Source: Achromobacter piechaudii NBRC 102461 (GTDB lineage Bacteria; Pseudomonadota; Gammaproteobacteria; Burkholderiales; Burkholderiaceae_B). Taken from it: a stretch of DNA of 64,000 bases. The DNA lies in NCBI RefSeq assembly GCF_001571245.1, contig NZ_BCTK01000001.1, positions 372,001-436,000 on the forward strand, in the 5' to 3' direction. The notes below the pieces were generated by a model. That model had not been told where the DNA came from and did not search any database. It saw nothing but the letters and a program-made list of their open reading frames with translations. Of the stretch, positions 25,098-35,806 are shown in pieces. Each line of letters opens with the position of its first letter. Within the stretch, counting starts at the first letter, position 1. Both the position numbers and the translations under genes were made by a program.

Positions 25098-26300
25098 CTA
25101 TCTGCCGCGCGGCGGGATGATGTCGCAGGCGGCGGCGCGTTCGCCCGTCTGGGCCCCGCTGCCCAGCAGCGCCTGGGCCCCGCAGACCGATCCGAACATG
25201 CCCTTGTTGTCGTGCCCGACGCCGCCCACCTCGAAGCTGCTGCGGTGCAGGGGAACGGGTTTGGGGCCGCGCGCGGCCAGCACGTATTCGTATTGCACGT
25301 AGGCGGTGCCGCGGGCAAGGCGGGTGGCTCCCTGTGCTTCGGCGCCACAGGTCTTGTCCAGCAAGCGGTGTTCGGGGTTGTTGTCCGCGCCGCCCAGCAG
25401 GTAGGTGACGTCGCGCGCCGCGTAGCGCACGAACAGCCGCGAGTCGTCGGTCTCGCGTGAATAGGCCGGCAGCTTGTCGGTGCCGTACTTGTACTGGTTG
25501 TAGGTCGGGCAGATGCCGCGCTCGTAGGGCGCGTAGCCCTTGCCGTCCGGGCGCGGGCGTTCGTTGGACAGGTACAGATAGGACGACGGGTTGGCGATCA
25601 CGTAGCGCAACATCAGGCCGTCGCGCCGCAGTGGGCCGTCGACATTGTTCAGGATGGCGTAGCGTTGCACCAGTTGCGCGCCGGCCGAGTGGCCAGCCAG
25701 CACGATGCCGGCCAGGGCAGGCAGGCGCTTGCGGTCATCCAGGCTGCGCAGCAGATCGTCCAGCACCTGAAACGAGGTCACGGGGGCGGGCCGGCCATTG
25801 GCCTGGATGCTCTCTTCGCCGTCTTCCCAGCTTGATTTGCGCCAGGCCGCCATGCCGGCGAAGCCCGAATCGATCGAGCCGGAGAAACGGGGCGCGAGGA
25901 TCAGCGTGTCGCGGGCGCGGTCGGGATTGTGCGTCAACAGTTGCGCGGCCGTGTCGTAATAGCGGTCGGCGTCGCGCTTGACGCCGTGCACCACGATCAG
26001 CACCTGCTTGATGTCCCGCAGGTCGTCCTTGGCCAGATTGCGATTGGCGTAGACCGGGATTTTGTAGCGATGCCCCGGCTTGCCCAGTTCCACAGGTTGC
26101 CAGCGCAATGGCGCGGTGCGCTTGGGCGCGGGCACGGTCTCGTCGTAGTCGTAGGGGTCGGGCAGGGGCGTCTGCGCCGGGGCTGGCCGTGGCGCCAGCA
26201 GGGCCGCCAGGACGAATGCGGCGCCAAGCGCCCGCCACGGGGCCAGGCGCGTGGCGGCAGGCGCCAGGTGTGCAGCGGAAGGGGCAGGCGCGCGGCGCAT
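25098..26300 (-). CDS. Exported alpha/beta-hydrolase-like protein
   Basis: A 400-residue protein. A long signal peptide ends near APAQ (residue 43). The mature chain has IKQVLIVVHGVKRDADRYY (HG oxyanion element at residues 105-106) and the nucleophile elbow GIVLAGHSAGAQ (G-H-S-A-G, S205), so it has an alpha/beta-hydrolase core. A histidine late in the chain, in VGGVGHDNKGMFGS, would complete the triad. The family is not one that I can name; esterase or lipase-like activity in the periplasm is inference. It is encoded 14 bp upstream of the fnr-type stop on the same strand, with its start at 26300, so it may be cotranscribed with that regulator. Confidence 0.7.
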   Translation of the reverse strand: MRRAPAPSAAHLAPAATRLAPWRALGAAFVLAALLAPRPAPAQTPLPDPYDYDETVPAPKRTAPLRWQPVELGKPGHRYKIPVYANRNLAKDDLRDIKQVLIVVHGVKRDADRYYDTAAQLLTHNPDRARDTLILAPRFSGSIDSGFAGMAAWRKSSWEDGEESIQANGRPAPVTSFQVLDDLLRSLDDRKRLPALAGIVLAGHSAGAQLVQRYAILNNVDGPLRRDGLMLRYVIANPSSYLYLSNERPRPDGKGYAPYERGICPTYNQYKYGTDKLPAYSRETDDSRLFVRYAARDVTYLLGGADNNPEHRLLDKTCGAEAQGATRLARGTAYVQYEYVLAARGPKPVPLHRSSFEVGGVGHDNKGMFGSVCGAQALLGSGAQTGERAAACDIIPPRGR

Positions 26301-26314
26301 GGCGCGGCGGGCGT

Positions 26315-27043
26315 TCAGCAGCCCTCGTGGCCCAGCAGTTGCTTCAAGGCGGGCAGGTCCAGGATGCGGACCTCGCGCTGATTGATCTTGATCAGCCCCT
26401 CGCGCGCAAATCGGGAGAACAATCGGCTGACGGTTTCCAAGGTCAGGCCCAGGAAGTTGCCGATTTCTTCGCGGCTCATGCGCAGCACGAACTCGGTCGA
26501 CGAATAGCCCAGCGAGGCGTAGCGTTGCGACAGATTCAAGAGGAATGCGGCCAGGCGCTGTTCGGAGCGCATCGAGCCCAACGAGGCGAGCATCTGGTGC
26601 GACCGGGTGATCTCGCGGCTCATCAGGCGTCGGAACTGCTGTTGCAGCGACGGCAGATGCGTCGCCACGCGGTCCACTTCGTTCAGGCGGATGACGCAGA
26701 CCTCGGAATCTTCCAGCGCGACGGCGGCGGATACGTGCTTGCCTTCGAGCATGCCGTCCATGCCGACGATTTCGCCGGGCAGGTGAAAACCGGTGATCTG
26801 GATCTGGCCGGTAGCGTCTTCGAGCTGCGTCTTGATGCTGCCGAAGCGCACGCCGTAGACAGCGTCAAGCGGTTGGTCCAGCGAGTACAGCATCTTGCCT
26901 TTTTCAAGGCGCACGCGCTCTTGCACCAGCTCGTCCAGCTTTTCCACTTCGGCGGCTGCCATGCCCACGGGCACACACACGTGACCCAACATGCACGTGG
27001 AGCAGTGGGCGGCATCCGGGGCGACGGGAACCCGTTTTTGCAT
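26315..27043 (-). CDS. fnr: FNR-type anaerobic transcription regulator
   Basis: A 242-residue CRP/FNR-family protein with the four cysteines that bind the oxygen-sensing [4Fe-4S] cluster in FNR: C14, C17 and C23 in HCSTCMLGHVC, and C116 in SEVCVIRL. The DNA-recognition helix reads LGLTLETVSRLFSRF, with the E-x-x-S-R residues that contact TTGAT half-sites. ATG at 27043 follows AAGG by eight bases; the frame is open to 27109, but that lacks support. It should switch aerobic and anaerobic metabolism. Confidence 0.94.
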   Translation of the reverse strand: MQKRVPVAPDAAHCSTCMLGHVCVPVGMAAAEVEKLDELVQERVRLEKGKMLYSLDQPLDAVYGVRFGSIKTQLEDATGQIQITGFHLPGEIVGMDGMLEGKHVSAAVALEDSEVCVIRLNEVDRVATHLPSLQQQFRRLMSREITRSHQMLASLGSMRSEQRLAAFLLNLSQRYASLGYSSTEFVLRMSREEIGNFLGLTLETVSRLFSRFAREGLIKINQREVRILDLPALKQLLGHEGC

Positions 27044-27142
27044 ACGATGACCTTTATAGTGCCCGTCGCGCCGGGAAGGGCGAAAACGGGTATACAAGCG
27101 TGAAGACAAAATCCATTGTAGTCGGTTGTTACTACGGGTGTC

Positions 27143-27580
27143 TTACCAGCCGGTATTAGATAGACGTGACTGCCGGTAGGCGATCCAGTCGTCGGCCGCA
27201 ATATCCACGGCCGCCCCCCGTAACGCCGGATCAATAGGATAGTAATGGCAGTGGAGCTCGCGTGTGCGGCCGGCGGATAAATCCAGCCGTGCGACAGTTT
27301 CGCGGCGCACGAAGCAACATTTTTGTCCTGGTACGTATTCCTCGATTTCGTCCATCAGCGCAAGCAGGGCCGGCCGCACCCGATAGACCTCGCCCCGCAC
27401 CCGGCGCCCGTCGGCCACCGGGATCAGTCCGGGCCATTGGCCGAAGTCGACCAGCATGCCGGGCACGGTGGCCGGGCCGATCCGTTGGGCAGGGGGCAGA
27501 CCCCGCGCGGCGGCGGCTTGCGCCAGGTCATTGATTTCGCCCGCGCGTAGGGTGCCGTAGATAAAAACGTATATGCTCAT
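27143..27580 (-). CDS. Gamma-glutamylcyclotransferase-like protein
   Basis: A 145-residue protein of the GGCT-like (AIG2/YtfP) fold: IYVFIYGTLRAGE at the N-terminus with the YGTLR substrate loop, a glycine-rich second strand RVRGEVYRV, and the catalytic-glutamate region ALLALMDEIEEYVPGQ. The most likely activity is cyclotransfer on gamma-glutamyl amines, but many YtfP-type proteins are uncharacterised. ATG at 27580 is chosen; upstream residues to 27643 look like non-coding read-through. It is divergent from clpB. Confidence 0.85.
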   Translation of the reverse strand: MSIYVFIYGTLRAGEINDLAQAAAARGLPPAQRIGPATVPGMLVDFGQWPGLIPVADGRRVRGEVYRVRPALLALMDEIEEYVPGQKCCFVRRETVARLDLSAGRTRELHCHYYPIDPALRGAAVDIAADDWIAYRQSRLSNTGW

Positions 27581-27627
27581 GAATCGGTTTATCACGCACG
27601 TCGAAGCAGTGAATTGGGCGACCGGGT

Positions 27628-27655
27628 GTTGAAATATTGTCATCCGGCCACATAT
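27628..27655 (+). promoter_or_regulatory. Sigma-32 heat-shock promoter of clpB
   Basis: The -35 element GTTGAAA (27628-27634) and the -10 element CCACATAT (27648-27655) are separated by 13 bp, matching the sigma-32 consensus CTTGAAA-N13-CCCCATNT at all but two positions. The predicted start of transcription is about 55 bp before the clpB ATG. Confidence 0.75.
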
Positions 27656-27716
27656 TCAAGGTATCGAGCCAGCCGGCACGTATCGGTCAGGCTCTCCAAC
27701 AAGCCAAACGACCATT

Positions 27717-30321
<2,605 letters not shown>

Positions 30322-30323
<2 letters not shown>

Positions 30324-30345
30324 GCAAAGCGGCAAGCAAAGCGGC
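30322..30345. repeat. 12-bp tandem duplication after the clpB stop
   Basis: AAGCAAAGCGGC occurs twice head to tail (30322-30333, 30334-30345), starting at the stop codon. It occupies the gap before the terminator and has no evident function. Confidence 0.6.
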
Positions 30346-30350
30346 AAACA

Positions 30351-30385
30351 AAAAGCCTGGCATTGAAAAATGCCAGGCTTTTTTT
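30351..30385. terminator. Bidirectional rho-independent terminator
   Basis: AAAAGCCTGGCAT (30351-30363) and ATGCCAGGCTTTT (30370-30382) make a 13-bp stem with a 6-base loop, followed by T residues on the + strand. The A-run at its left edge gives U residues on the other strand. It separates the convergent clpB and CehA-like genes. Confidence 0.92.
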
Positions 30386-30408
30386 CGTCTTGTGCGACGC
30401 TGGGGCGC

Positions 30409-32070
30409 TTACTGCGCGACCGTCACGAACACCGGATTCGAATAGAACCACAGGTCGTTGTAGTTGCGCGCATTGATGGCGTTGAAGCGGGCGGCGTTGT
30501 CGGCCAGGTCCACCTTGGCGTCGGGCAGCGGTTCGCCCGCCGCCGTTTCGCCAGCCACGTCCACGCCCAGATTGGTGCCGCGCAGGCGCAGGTACTGGCT
30601 GCGGTCCGCCGTCACCGTGGTCTTGATGACGTTGTAGCCATCGGCGTCAACGGTCCAGTCGGCACGCGTGAAGCGGGCCAGCACGCGGGTGGACGCATTG
30701 CTGTCGGCGTCGTAGGCGGCCGTGCCGGCGGCAGCGCGCGCGACCACGTCGCCCACGATCAGGTCGACGTGGTTGACCGTCGGCTTGACGTAGGTGGGGT
30801 TGCCGCTTTCGATGGGGTATTCATAGTTGTTGCTGCCCGGGCTGCGAAAGCGGATGGTGATTTCCACCTTCTCTCCCTTGGTGGCTTGCAGCTCGCCGCC
30901 CATGTGGACGGCGCCCGATGCGCCCTGCGCCTGGAAGTCCAACGCATCGATCAGGTCGCCGAACACGCCGAACACGCGGCCGCTCTTCAGGCCAGCCACG
31001 ACCGCCGCCATGTTCTCGCCGTCCTTCCACACGTGCGTCTTGGCGTACTCCCCGGGCGCATAGCCCGAGCTGTACAGGCCCGAAGCCGTGCGGAAATGGA
31101 AGTCGGAATCGGCCACCGTCCAGATGCGCCTGCCTTCGCCAAGCAGCGCGTCCCAGGTGCCGCCCAGGCGGGCCACCAGGTAATCCACGCCGCCATAGGT
31201 GCGGTTGGGCAGGAAGGCGTTGGTATAGGCCGTGGCGTAGCCGCCGCGATCCGGTTCCATCTGATTGCCCACCATGCCTTCGATGGCGAAGAACACGTTG
31301 GGCGCCAGGTCGTTCATTTCACGCAGTTGCGCCACGGTGTACTTGCCCGCGTAGCGGGACGGGTGGTTCAGCAGCATGTAGCTGTCGGGGTGCTTGTCGC
31401 GCAGCCACTTCAATGCCGCCAGCGAGTCGGCGTGCGTGGTGTAGGCGCGGGTCTGGCCGGACAGGCGCGAGGCCAGCAAGGGGTCGAACAGGGCAGGGTC
31501 GCGATTGGTGAACAGGTATTCGAACTCGGCCACCGCTTCCAGCGATTTGGCCGACATCGGGTCATCCGTGCCGATCCCGATGTTGACGTGGTCATGCGTG
31601 GGCATGTCCCATTCGAACGACGAGAAAATGATCTTGCCCGCGTAGCGGCCCGCAGCCTGCGCCGATTTGATGAAGGGCGCCTCATATAGCGCCATGCCCG
31701 TGGAGAACGGAATCGCGCCACCGGCCAAGGCGATGCCGGTGTGGTCGCGGCCGGACAAGCGCAGATGGTTCGACAGGGCGGCCCAGTCCAGCTTGTAGCG
31801 GTCGAAAGCCTGGTCCAGCGCGCTTTCCAGGCTGACCTGCGCGTCGTCCGATTGATACGTGTGCACGTGCAGATCCCCCGCGCTCCAGGCGCCGGTTTCC
31901 ACGGGCTTGGGATCCACGGGCGGGGCCGGCTCCGTCACGACCGGGGGCGAGGGTTCGGTGACGACGGCTTCGTCGTCGTCATCGCTGCCGCCGCAGGCGC
32001 TCAACAGGGTGACGCAAGCCAGCGACAAGGGCATGATGGCCCGCCGCAAGCGGGATACTTCGAACTGCAT
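30409..32070 (-). CDS. CehA/McbA-family metallohydrolase lipoprotein
   Basis: A 553-residue lipoprotein. The signal ends in CVTLLSAC with the lipid cysteine at residue 26, then an acidic/proline linker (SDDDDEAVVTEPSPPVV). The catalytic domain has the PHP-type metal site GDLHVHTYQSDD (H68, H70) and VADSDFHFRTASG, typical of CehA/McbA metallohydrolases (carbaryl hydrolase and relatives). The chain ends with a beta-rich domain. ATG at 32070 with GGAG is used. Substrate is unknown. It is probably surface- or periplasm-exposed. Confidence 0.85.
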   Translation of the reverse strand: MQFEVSRLRRAIMPLSLACVTLLSACGGSDDDDEAVVTEPSPPVVTEPAPPVDPKPVETGAWSAGDLHVHTYQSDDAQVSLESALDQAFDRYKLDWAALSNHLRLSGRDHTGIALAGGAIPFSTGMALYEAPFIKSAQAAGRYAGKIIFSSFEWDMPTHDHVNIGIGTDDPMSAKSLEAVAEFEYLFTNRDPALFDPLLASRLSGQTRAYTTHADSLAALKWLRDKHPDSYMLLNHPSRYAGKYTVAQLREMNDLAPNVFFAIEGMVGNQMEPDRGGYATAYTNAFLPNRTYGGVDYLVARLGGTWDALLGEGRRIWTVADSDFHFRTASGLYSSGYAPGEYAKTHVWKDGENMAAVVAGLKSGRVFGVFGDLIDALDFQAQGASGAVHMGGELQATKGEKVEITIRFRSPGSNNYEYPIESGNPTYVKPTVNHVDLIVGDVVARAAAGTAAYDADSNASTRVLARFTRADWTVDADGYNVIKTTVTADRSQYLRLRGTNLGVDVAGETAAGEPLPDAKVDLADNAARFNAINARNYNDLWFYSNPVFVTVAQ

Positions 32071-32152
32071 GGACACACTCCAACGTCTGGCGGCCCGCGA
32101 AGGCAGGCCGCAAAACGCCGAACTATGCCGGTGCCGGGTGACGTGGCCGTGA

Positions 32153-32213
32153 CAAGAACGCGTGGAGTCCGCAGCCGCTACGCAAGAACGCGTGCGCGTC
32201 CGCAGTCGCTATG
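32153..32213. repeat. Imperfect 30-bp tandem duplication behind the TetR gene
   Basis: CAAGAACGCGTG, GTCCGCAG and CGCTA(C/T)G recur in the same order at 32153-32182 and 32183-32213. Copies differ at a few bases and by one base in length. The second copy overlaps the TetR stop codon (32209-32211). Confidence 0.55.
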
Positions 32214-32946
32214 GCTTGGGGGCGCGCGCCTCGGCCAGGGCCTGCTTGATGATCGCGTTGGCGGTCCAGCGCACCACGTCCGTCACGGCGGGCAGGTCCA
32301 GGTGCCAGATGTCTTTCAGGACCAGGAACACTTCGGTGCCGTAGACCAGCGACAGCGCTTGCGCCACGCGCGCCTGTTGCTCCGGCGTCAGCTCGTTCGC
32401 CAAGGGGGCGATGGCGCGCTTGAGGATGTCGACCCGATGGCCCCGCACCAGCCGGGGATCCGAGGCGGGCTTGCCCGCGCTGGCTTCCGCGTGCTGTTGC
32501 AGCGACACCATGATCGCGGCGCGCAAAGGCGCTTCGTGCGAGGCCAGCCGGGGATAGGCGAAGCGCAGCAGCTCGTCCACGCGGGTGGCCGCGTCCGGCG
32601 CATCCGAGTCCCAGGCCAGGATCGGGCCCAGGCTTTCGTCCACGACGGCTGCGATCAAAGCGCTCTGGCTGGGAAAGTAGCGATACGCCGTGGCGCGCGA
32701 AACCTTGGCGTGTTCCGCCAATTCGGCGACCGAGGGCGTGATGCCTTGCGCCATCAGCTGTTGCGCCGCGTCCAGCAGGGTCTTGCGCATGCGCGCGCGG
32801 GGCCCGTGCGGGGGTTCGCCGCTGGCTGCCGCCTGCGGGCTGGCGGGGGCGATCAGCCGAGCCGCCGCACCGCGCGACGCGCGGCTGGCGGACGCTGCCG
32901 AGGTTTGACGTGAGATTGGTGTCTCAGTATGATTCTTTCGTCTCAT
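32209..32946 (-). CDS. TetR/AcrR family transcriptional regulator
   Basis: A 245-residue regulator with a long Ala/Ser/Arg-rich unstructured N-terminus (about 50 residues). The TetR helix-turn-helix follows: RMRKTLLDAAQQLMAQG and SVAELAEHAKVSRATAYRYF with the typical TAYRYFPSQSALI. The C-terminal ligand domain is all-helical and unspecific. It is divergent from the Tm-1-like operon with only 73 bp between starts, so control of that operon and of itself is likely. The ligand is unknown. Confidence 0.9.
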   Translation of the reverse strand: MRRKNHTETPISRQTSAASASRASRGAAARLIAPASPQAAASGEPPHGPRARMRKTLLDAAQQLMAQGITPSVAELAEHAKVSRATAYRYFPSQSALIAAVVDESLGPILAWDSDAPDAATRVDELLRFAYPRLASHEAPLRAAIMVSLQQHAEASAGKPASDPRLVRGHRVDILKRAIAPLANELTPEQQARVAQALSLVYGTEVFLVLKDIWHLDLPAVTDVVRWTANAIIKQALAEARAPKP

Positions 32947-33019
32947 TTCTTGATTCTACAGGGCCTTAGGGCCTCACATATCGAGGCGCGCACCGAGTGT
33001 AGCCGCCCGCGGAGGAGCC

Positions 33020-34240
33020 ATGACGCATTCGAACCGGCGGGTCTTTGTCGCCGCCACCTACGACACCAAGGGCCAGGAAGCCGAGTATGTGGTGGACCTG
33101 CTGCGCCGCGAGGGCCTGGACGTGGTCTCGGTCGACGTGTCCACCACGGGCGCGCCCAGCGCGGCCCAGGTGCAGGCGCGCGAAGTGGCCGCCAGCCATC
33201 CGGGGGGCGCGGACGCGGTGTTCACCGGCGACCGGGGCACGGCAATCGCGGCGATGGCGCAGGCCTTCGAGCGCTACGTGGCCGGCCACGCCGGCATCGG
33301 CGCCATGATGGGTCTGGGCGGCTCTGGCGGCACGGCGCTGATCGCGCCGGCCATGCGCGCGCTGCCGATCGGCACGCCCAAGGTGATGGTGTCCACGATG
33401 GCCTCCGGCAACGTCGCGCCCTATGTCGGCCCGTCGGATATCGCGATGATGTATTCCGTCACGGACGTCGCCGGCCTGAACCGCATTTCGCGGCGCGTGC
33501 TGGCCAACGCGGCGGGCGCCATTGCGGGGGCGCACCGCATGGCCGCCGCCAACGCCGCCGCCGGCCAGGACGATAGCCGTCCGGCCGTGGGCATCACCAT
33601 GTTCGGCGTGACGACGGCCTGCGTGCAGCAGGTCACGCCGCTGCTGGATTCGCGTTATGACTGCCTGGTGTTTCATGCCACCGGCACGGGCGGCCAGTCG
33701 ATGGAAAAGCTGCTGGACAGCGGGCTGCTGGCAGGCGTCCTGGATCTGACCACCACCGAAGTCTGCGACTTTCTCTTTGGCGGCGTGCTGGCCTGCACAG
33801 AAGACCGCTTCGGCGCCGTGGCCCGCACGGGCGCGCCGTATGTGGGTTCTTGCGGCGCGCTGGACATGGTGAATTTCGGCGGCATGGACACCATCCCCGA
33901 ACGCTACCAGGGCCGCCAGTTCTATCCGCACAATCCGCAGGTGACGCTGATGCGCACCACGGTCGAGGAAAACACCCGGCAGGGCGAGTGGATCGCCGCC
34001 AAGCTGAATCAATGCCAGGGGCCGGTGCGCTTTCTGATTCCGGAAGGTGGCGTGTCCGCGCTGGATGCGCCGGGCCAGGCGTTCTGGGACCCCGAGGCCG
34101 ACGCCGCCCTGTTCGCGGCCCTGCAAGCCCACGTGGTGCAAACCCAGGACCGCCGCCTGGTGCGCGTGCCGTGCCACATCAACGACCCGCTGTTCGCCCG
34201 GACGGCGGTAGAACAATTTCTTGAAATCGCAACACATTGA
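33020..34240 (+). CDS. Tm-1-like ATP-binding domain protein (UPF0261)
   Basis: A 406-residue protein of the UPF0261/Tm-1 N-terminal family: [20 protein letters not shown], the glycine-rich nucleotide loop [51 protein letters not shown] and [15 protein letters not shown]. Known members bind ATP-like ligands; the tomato Tm-1 protein blocks tobamovirus replication by an extension of this fold. The bacterial function is undescribed. The stop overlaps or closely precedes the next gene, which encodes the other half of Tm-1. Confidence 0.88.
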   Translation: MTHSNRRVFVAATYDTKGQEAEYVVDLLRREGLDVVSVDVSTTGAPSAAQVQAREVAASHPGGADAVFTGDRGTAIAAMAQAFERYVAGHAGIGAMMGLGGSGGTALIAPAMRALPIGTPKVMVSTMASGNVAPYVGPSDIAMMYSVTDVAGLNRISRRVLANAAGAIAGAHRMAAANAAAGQDDSRPAVGITMFGVTTACVQQVTPLLDSRYDCLVFHATGTGGQSMEKLLDSGLLAGVLDLTTTEVCDFLFGGVLACTEDRFGAVARTGAPYVGSCGALDMVNFGGMDTIPERYQGRQFYPHNPQVTLMRTTVEENTRQGEWIAAKLNQCQGPVRFLIPEGGVSALDAPGQAFWDPEADAALFAALQAHVVQTQDRRLVRVPCHINDPLFARTAVEQFLEIATH

Positions 34241-34251
34241 GGAAGGCCGTC

Positions 34252-35082
34252 ATGCCGCGTTTTGACCGTAACGAACTGCTGGACAAGTTTCGCGCCATGG
34301 TGCGCGCGCGCACGCCCATCGTGGGGGGCGGCGCGGGCACGGGCTTGTCGGCCAAATGCGAGGAAGCGGGCGGCATCGACCTGATCGTCATCTATAACTC
34401 GGGCCGTTACCGCATGGCGGGACGCGGCTCGCTGGCCGGCCTGCTGGCCTATGGCAACGCCAACGAGATCGTCGTGGACATGGGCCGCGAAGTGTTGCCG
34501 GTGGTCAAGAAGACGCCCGTGCTGGCGGGCGTGAACGGCACCGATCCCTTCTGCGATTTCGACGTCTTCCTGGACGACCTGAAGCGCCAGGGCTTTGCCG
34601 GCGTGCAGAACTTTCCCACCGTCGGCCTGATCGACGGCAACTTCCGCGCCAACCTCGAAGAAACGGGCATGGGCTACGCGCTGGAAGTCGACATGATCCG
34701 GCTGGCCCATAAAAAGGGCATGCTGACCACGCCATACGTGTTCAACGAAGACAACGCGGTGGCGATGGCGCGGGCGGGCGCCGACATCATCGTCGCGCAC
34801 ATGGGCCTGACCACGGGCGGATCCATCGGCGCGGAAACGTCGCAGACGCTGGACGATTGCGTCGCCGCCATCGACCGCATTGCCGATGCCGCGCTGGCGG
34901 TGCGTCCGGATATCATCGTGCTTTGCCATGGCGGCCCGATCGCCACGCCCGAGGACGCGGCCCACGTGCTGCGTGCGTGCAAGCACTGTCATGGCTTCTA
35001 CGGCGCCAGTTCGATGGAACGCCTGCCCACCGAACAGGCCCTGACCGCCGCAACCCGCGAGTTCAAAAACCTGACCTTCTGA
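34252..35082 (+). CDS. PEP-hydrolase-like TIM-barrel protein (Tm-1 C-terminal family)
   Basis: A 276-residue TIM-barrel protein of the phosphoenolpyruvate-hydrolase-like family: [76 protein letters not shown] and [17 protein letters not shown]. In plants and fungi this domain follows the UPF0261 domain in one polypeptide; here it is a separate gene 11 bp downstream. ATG at 34252 with GAGGAAGG five bases upstream is preferred to a TTG at 34237 overlapping the stop. The catalytic reaction is not established. Confidence 0.88.
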   Translation: MPRFDRNELLDKFRAMVRARTPIVGGGAGTGLSAKCEEAGGIDLIVIYNSGRYRMAGRGSLAGLLAYGNANEIVVDMGREVLPVVKKTPVLAGVNGTDPFCDFDVFLDDLKRQGFAGVQNFPTVGLIDGNFRANLEETGMGYALEVDMIRLAHKKGMLTTPYVFNEDNAVAMARAGADIIVAHMGLTTGGSIGAETSQTLDDCVAAIDRIADAALAVRPDIIVLCHGGPIATPEDAAHVLRACKHCHGFYGASSMERLPTEQALTAATREFKNLTF

Positions 35083-35089
35083 GGTTCCC

Positions 35090-35548
35090 ATGCCGCATAC
35101 CGTACATGTCAGTGCCGTCATCCACGCGCCGCTTGAAAAAGTGTGGCCGTGCTTTCGGGATTTCAACGGCCTGGCCGATTGGCACCCCGGCATCGCGCAA
35201 AGCCGGTTGGAGGCCGACGGCCGCCATGACGCGGTAGGCAGCGTGCGGTACTTGACGCTCAAGCCGGGCGGCTTCGTGCGCGAGCAGCTGCTGATGCTGG
35301 ACGATCCGGGTACGGCCCTGCGCTACAGCATCATCGAAACCAGCCTGCCGATGCGCGACTACACGGCGGGCGTGTCCTTGCATCGCATCACCGAAACCGG
35401 TCCGGATGCAAACGCGCAGACGCTGGTGCAATGGTGGGCCGACTTCCGCGTCGAAGGCGCGGAGCTTGCCGACGTGGCCCGCGCCGTGGGGCAGGGTGTG
35501 TTCGCGGCGGGACTGGCGGCCTTGGACGAAAAGCTGCGCGCGGTGTAG
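35090..35548 (+). CDS. SRPBCC family protein (polyketide-cyclase-like)
   Basis: A 152-residue single-domain SRPBCC protein: VHVSAVIHAPLEKVWPCFRD, GLADWHPGIAQSRLE and VQWWADFRVEGAELADV. The fold binds small hydrophobic ligands. It is encoded seven bases after the TIM-barrel gene, so all three genes form one operon with the TetR gene opposite. Whether it acts on the same substrate as the Tm-1-like pair is unknown. Confidence 0.88.
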   Translation: MPHTVHVSAVIHAPLEKVWPCFRDFNGLADWHPGIAQSRLEADGRHDAVGSVRYLTLKPGGFVREQLLMLDDPGTALRYSIIETSLPMRDYTAGVSLHRITETGPDANAQTLVQWWADFRVEGAELADVARAVGQGVFAAGLAALDEKLRAV

Positions 35549-35570
35549 GCGCGGCGACGGCGACGCCGCC

Positions 35571-35806
35571 AAGACTCGCGGCGTGCGCCGCAGCGCGACT
35601 GCGGCCTCGCCGCCAAGACATGATGCGCACGACCCGCACGGCAAGCGCGGTCACGCCCGCCAAGACATGCTGCGCGCGCCCCGCAACACAAGCGCGGCGA
35701 TGCCAGCTAAGACATCGCGCGCGCACTCCGCAACGCAAGCGCGGCCATATCAGCTAAGACACGCGGCGCGTACTCCGCAGCGCAACCGCCGCCACACCCC
35801 TAAGAT
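35571..35806. repeat. 47-bp tandem repeat (about five copies)
   Basis: AAGAC or AAGAT begins units at 35571, 35615, 35662, 35709, 35756 and 35802, so the period is 44, 47, 47, 47 and 46 bp. Conserved blocks inside a unit are AAGACATG, CCGCAACGCAAGCGCGG and CAGCT. Copies are diverged at the outer edges and most alike in the middle. The array fills the 250 bp between the SRPBCC gene and the LysR gene, and its last unit supplies the LysR stop codon (CTA on the + strand). No gene is seen in it. Confidence 0.85.

Noticed and set aside
26382-26395. FNR-like box TTGAT-CTTG-ATCAG inside the fnr gene
   Set aside because: It matches the FNR consensus at nine of ten positions, but it encodes the conserved residues IKINQ near the end of the protein and lies far from any start, so a coding coincidence is more likely.
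32911-32946. TetR operator from repeated TGAGAC words
   Set aside because: The repeats are short, lie within the coding N-terminus and could arise by chance.
35571-35806. CRISPR-like array
   Set aside because: The repeat units are contiguous with no unique spacers, and their copies diverge; no cas genes are near.
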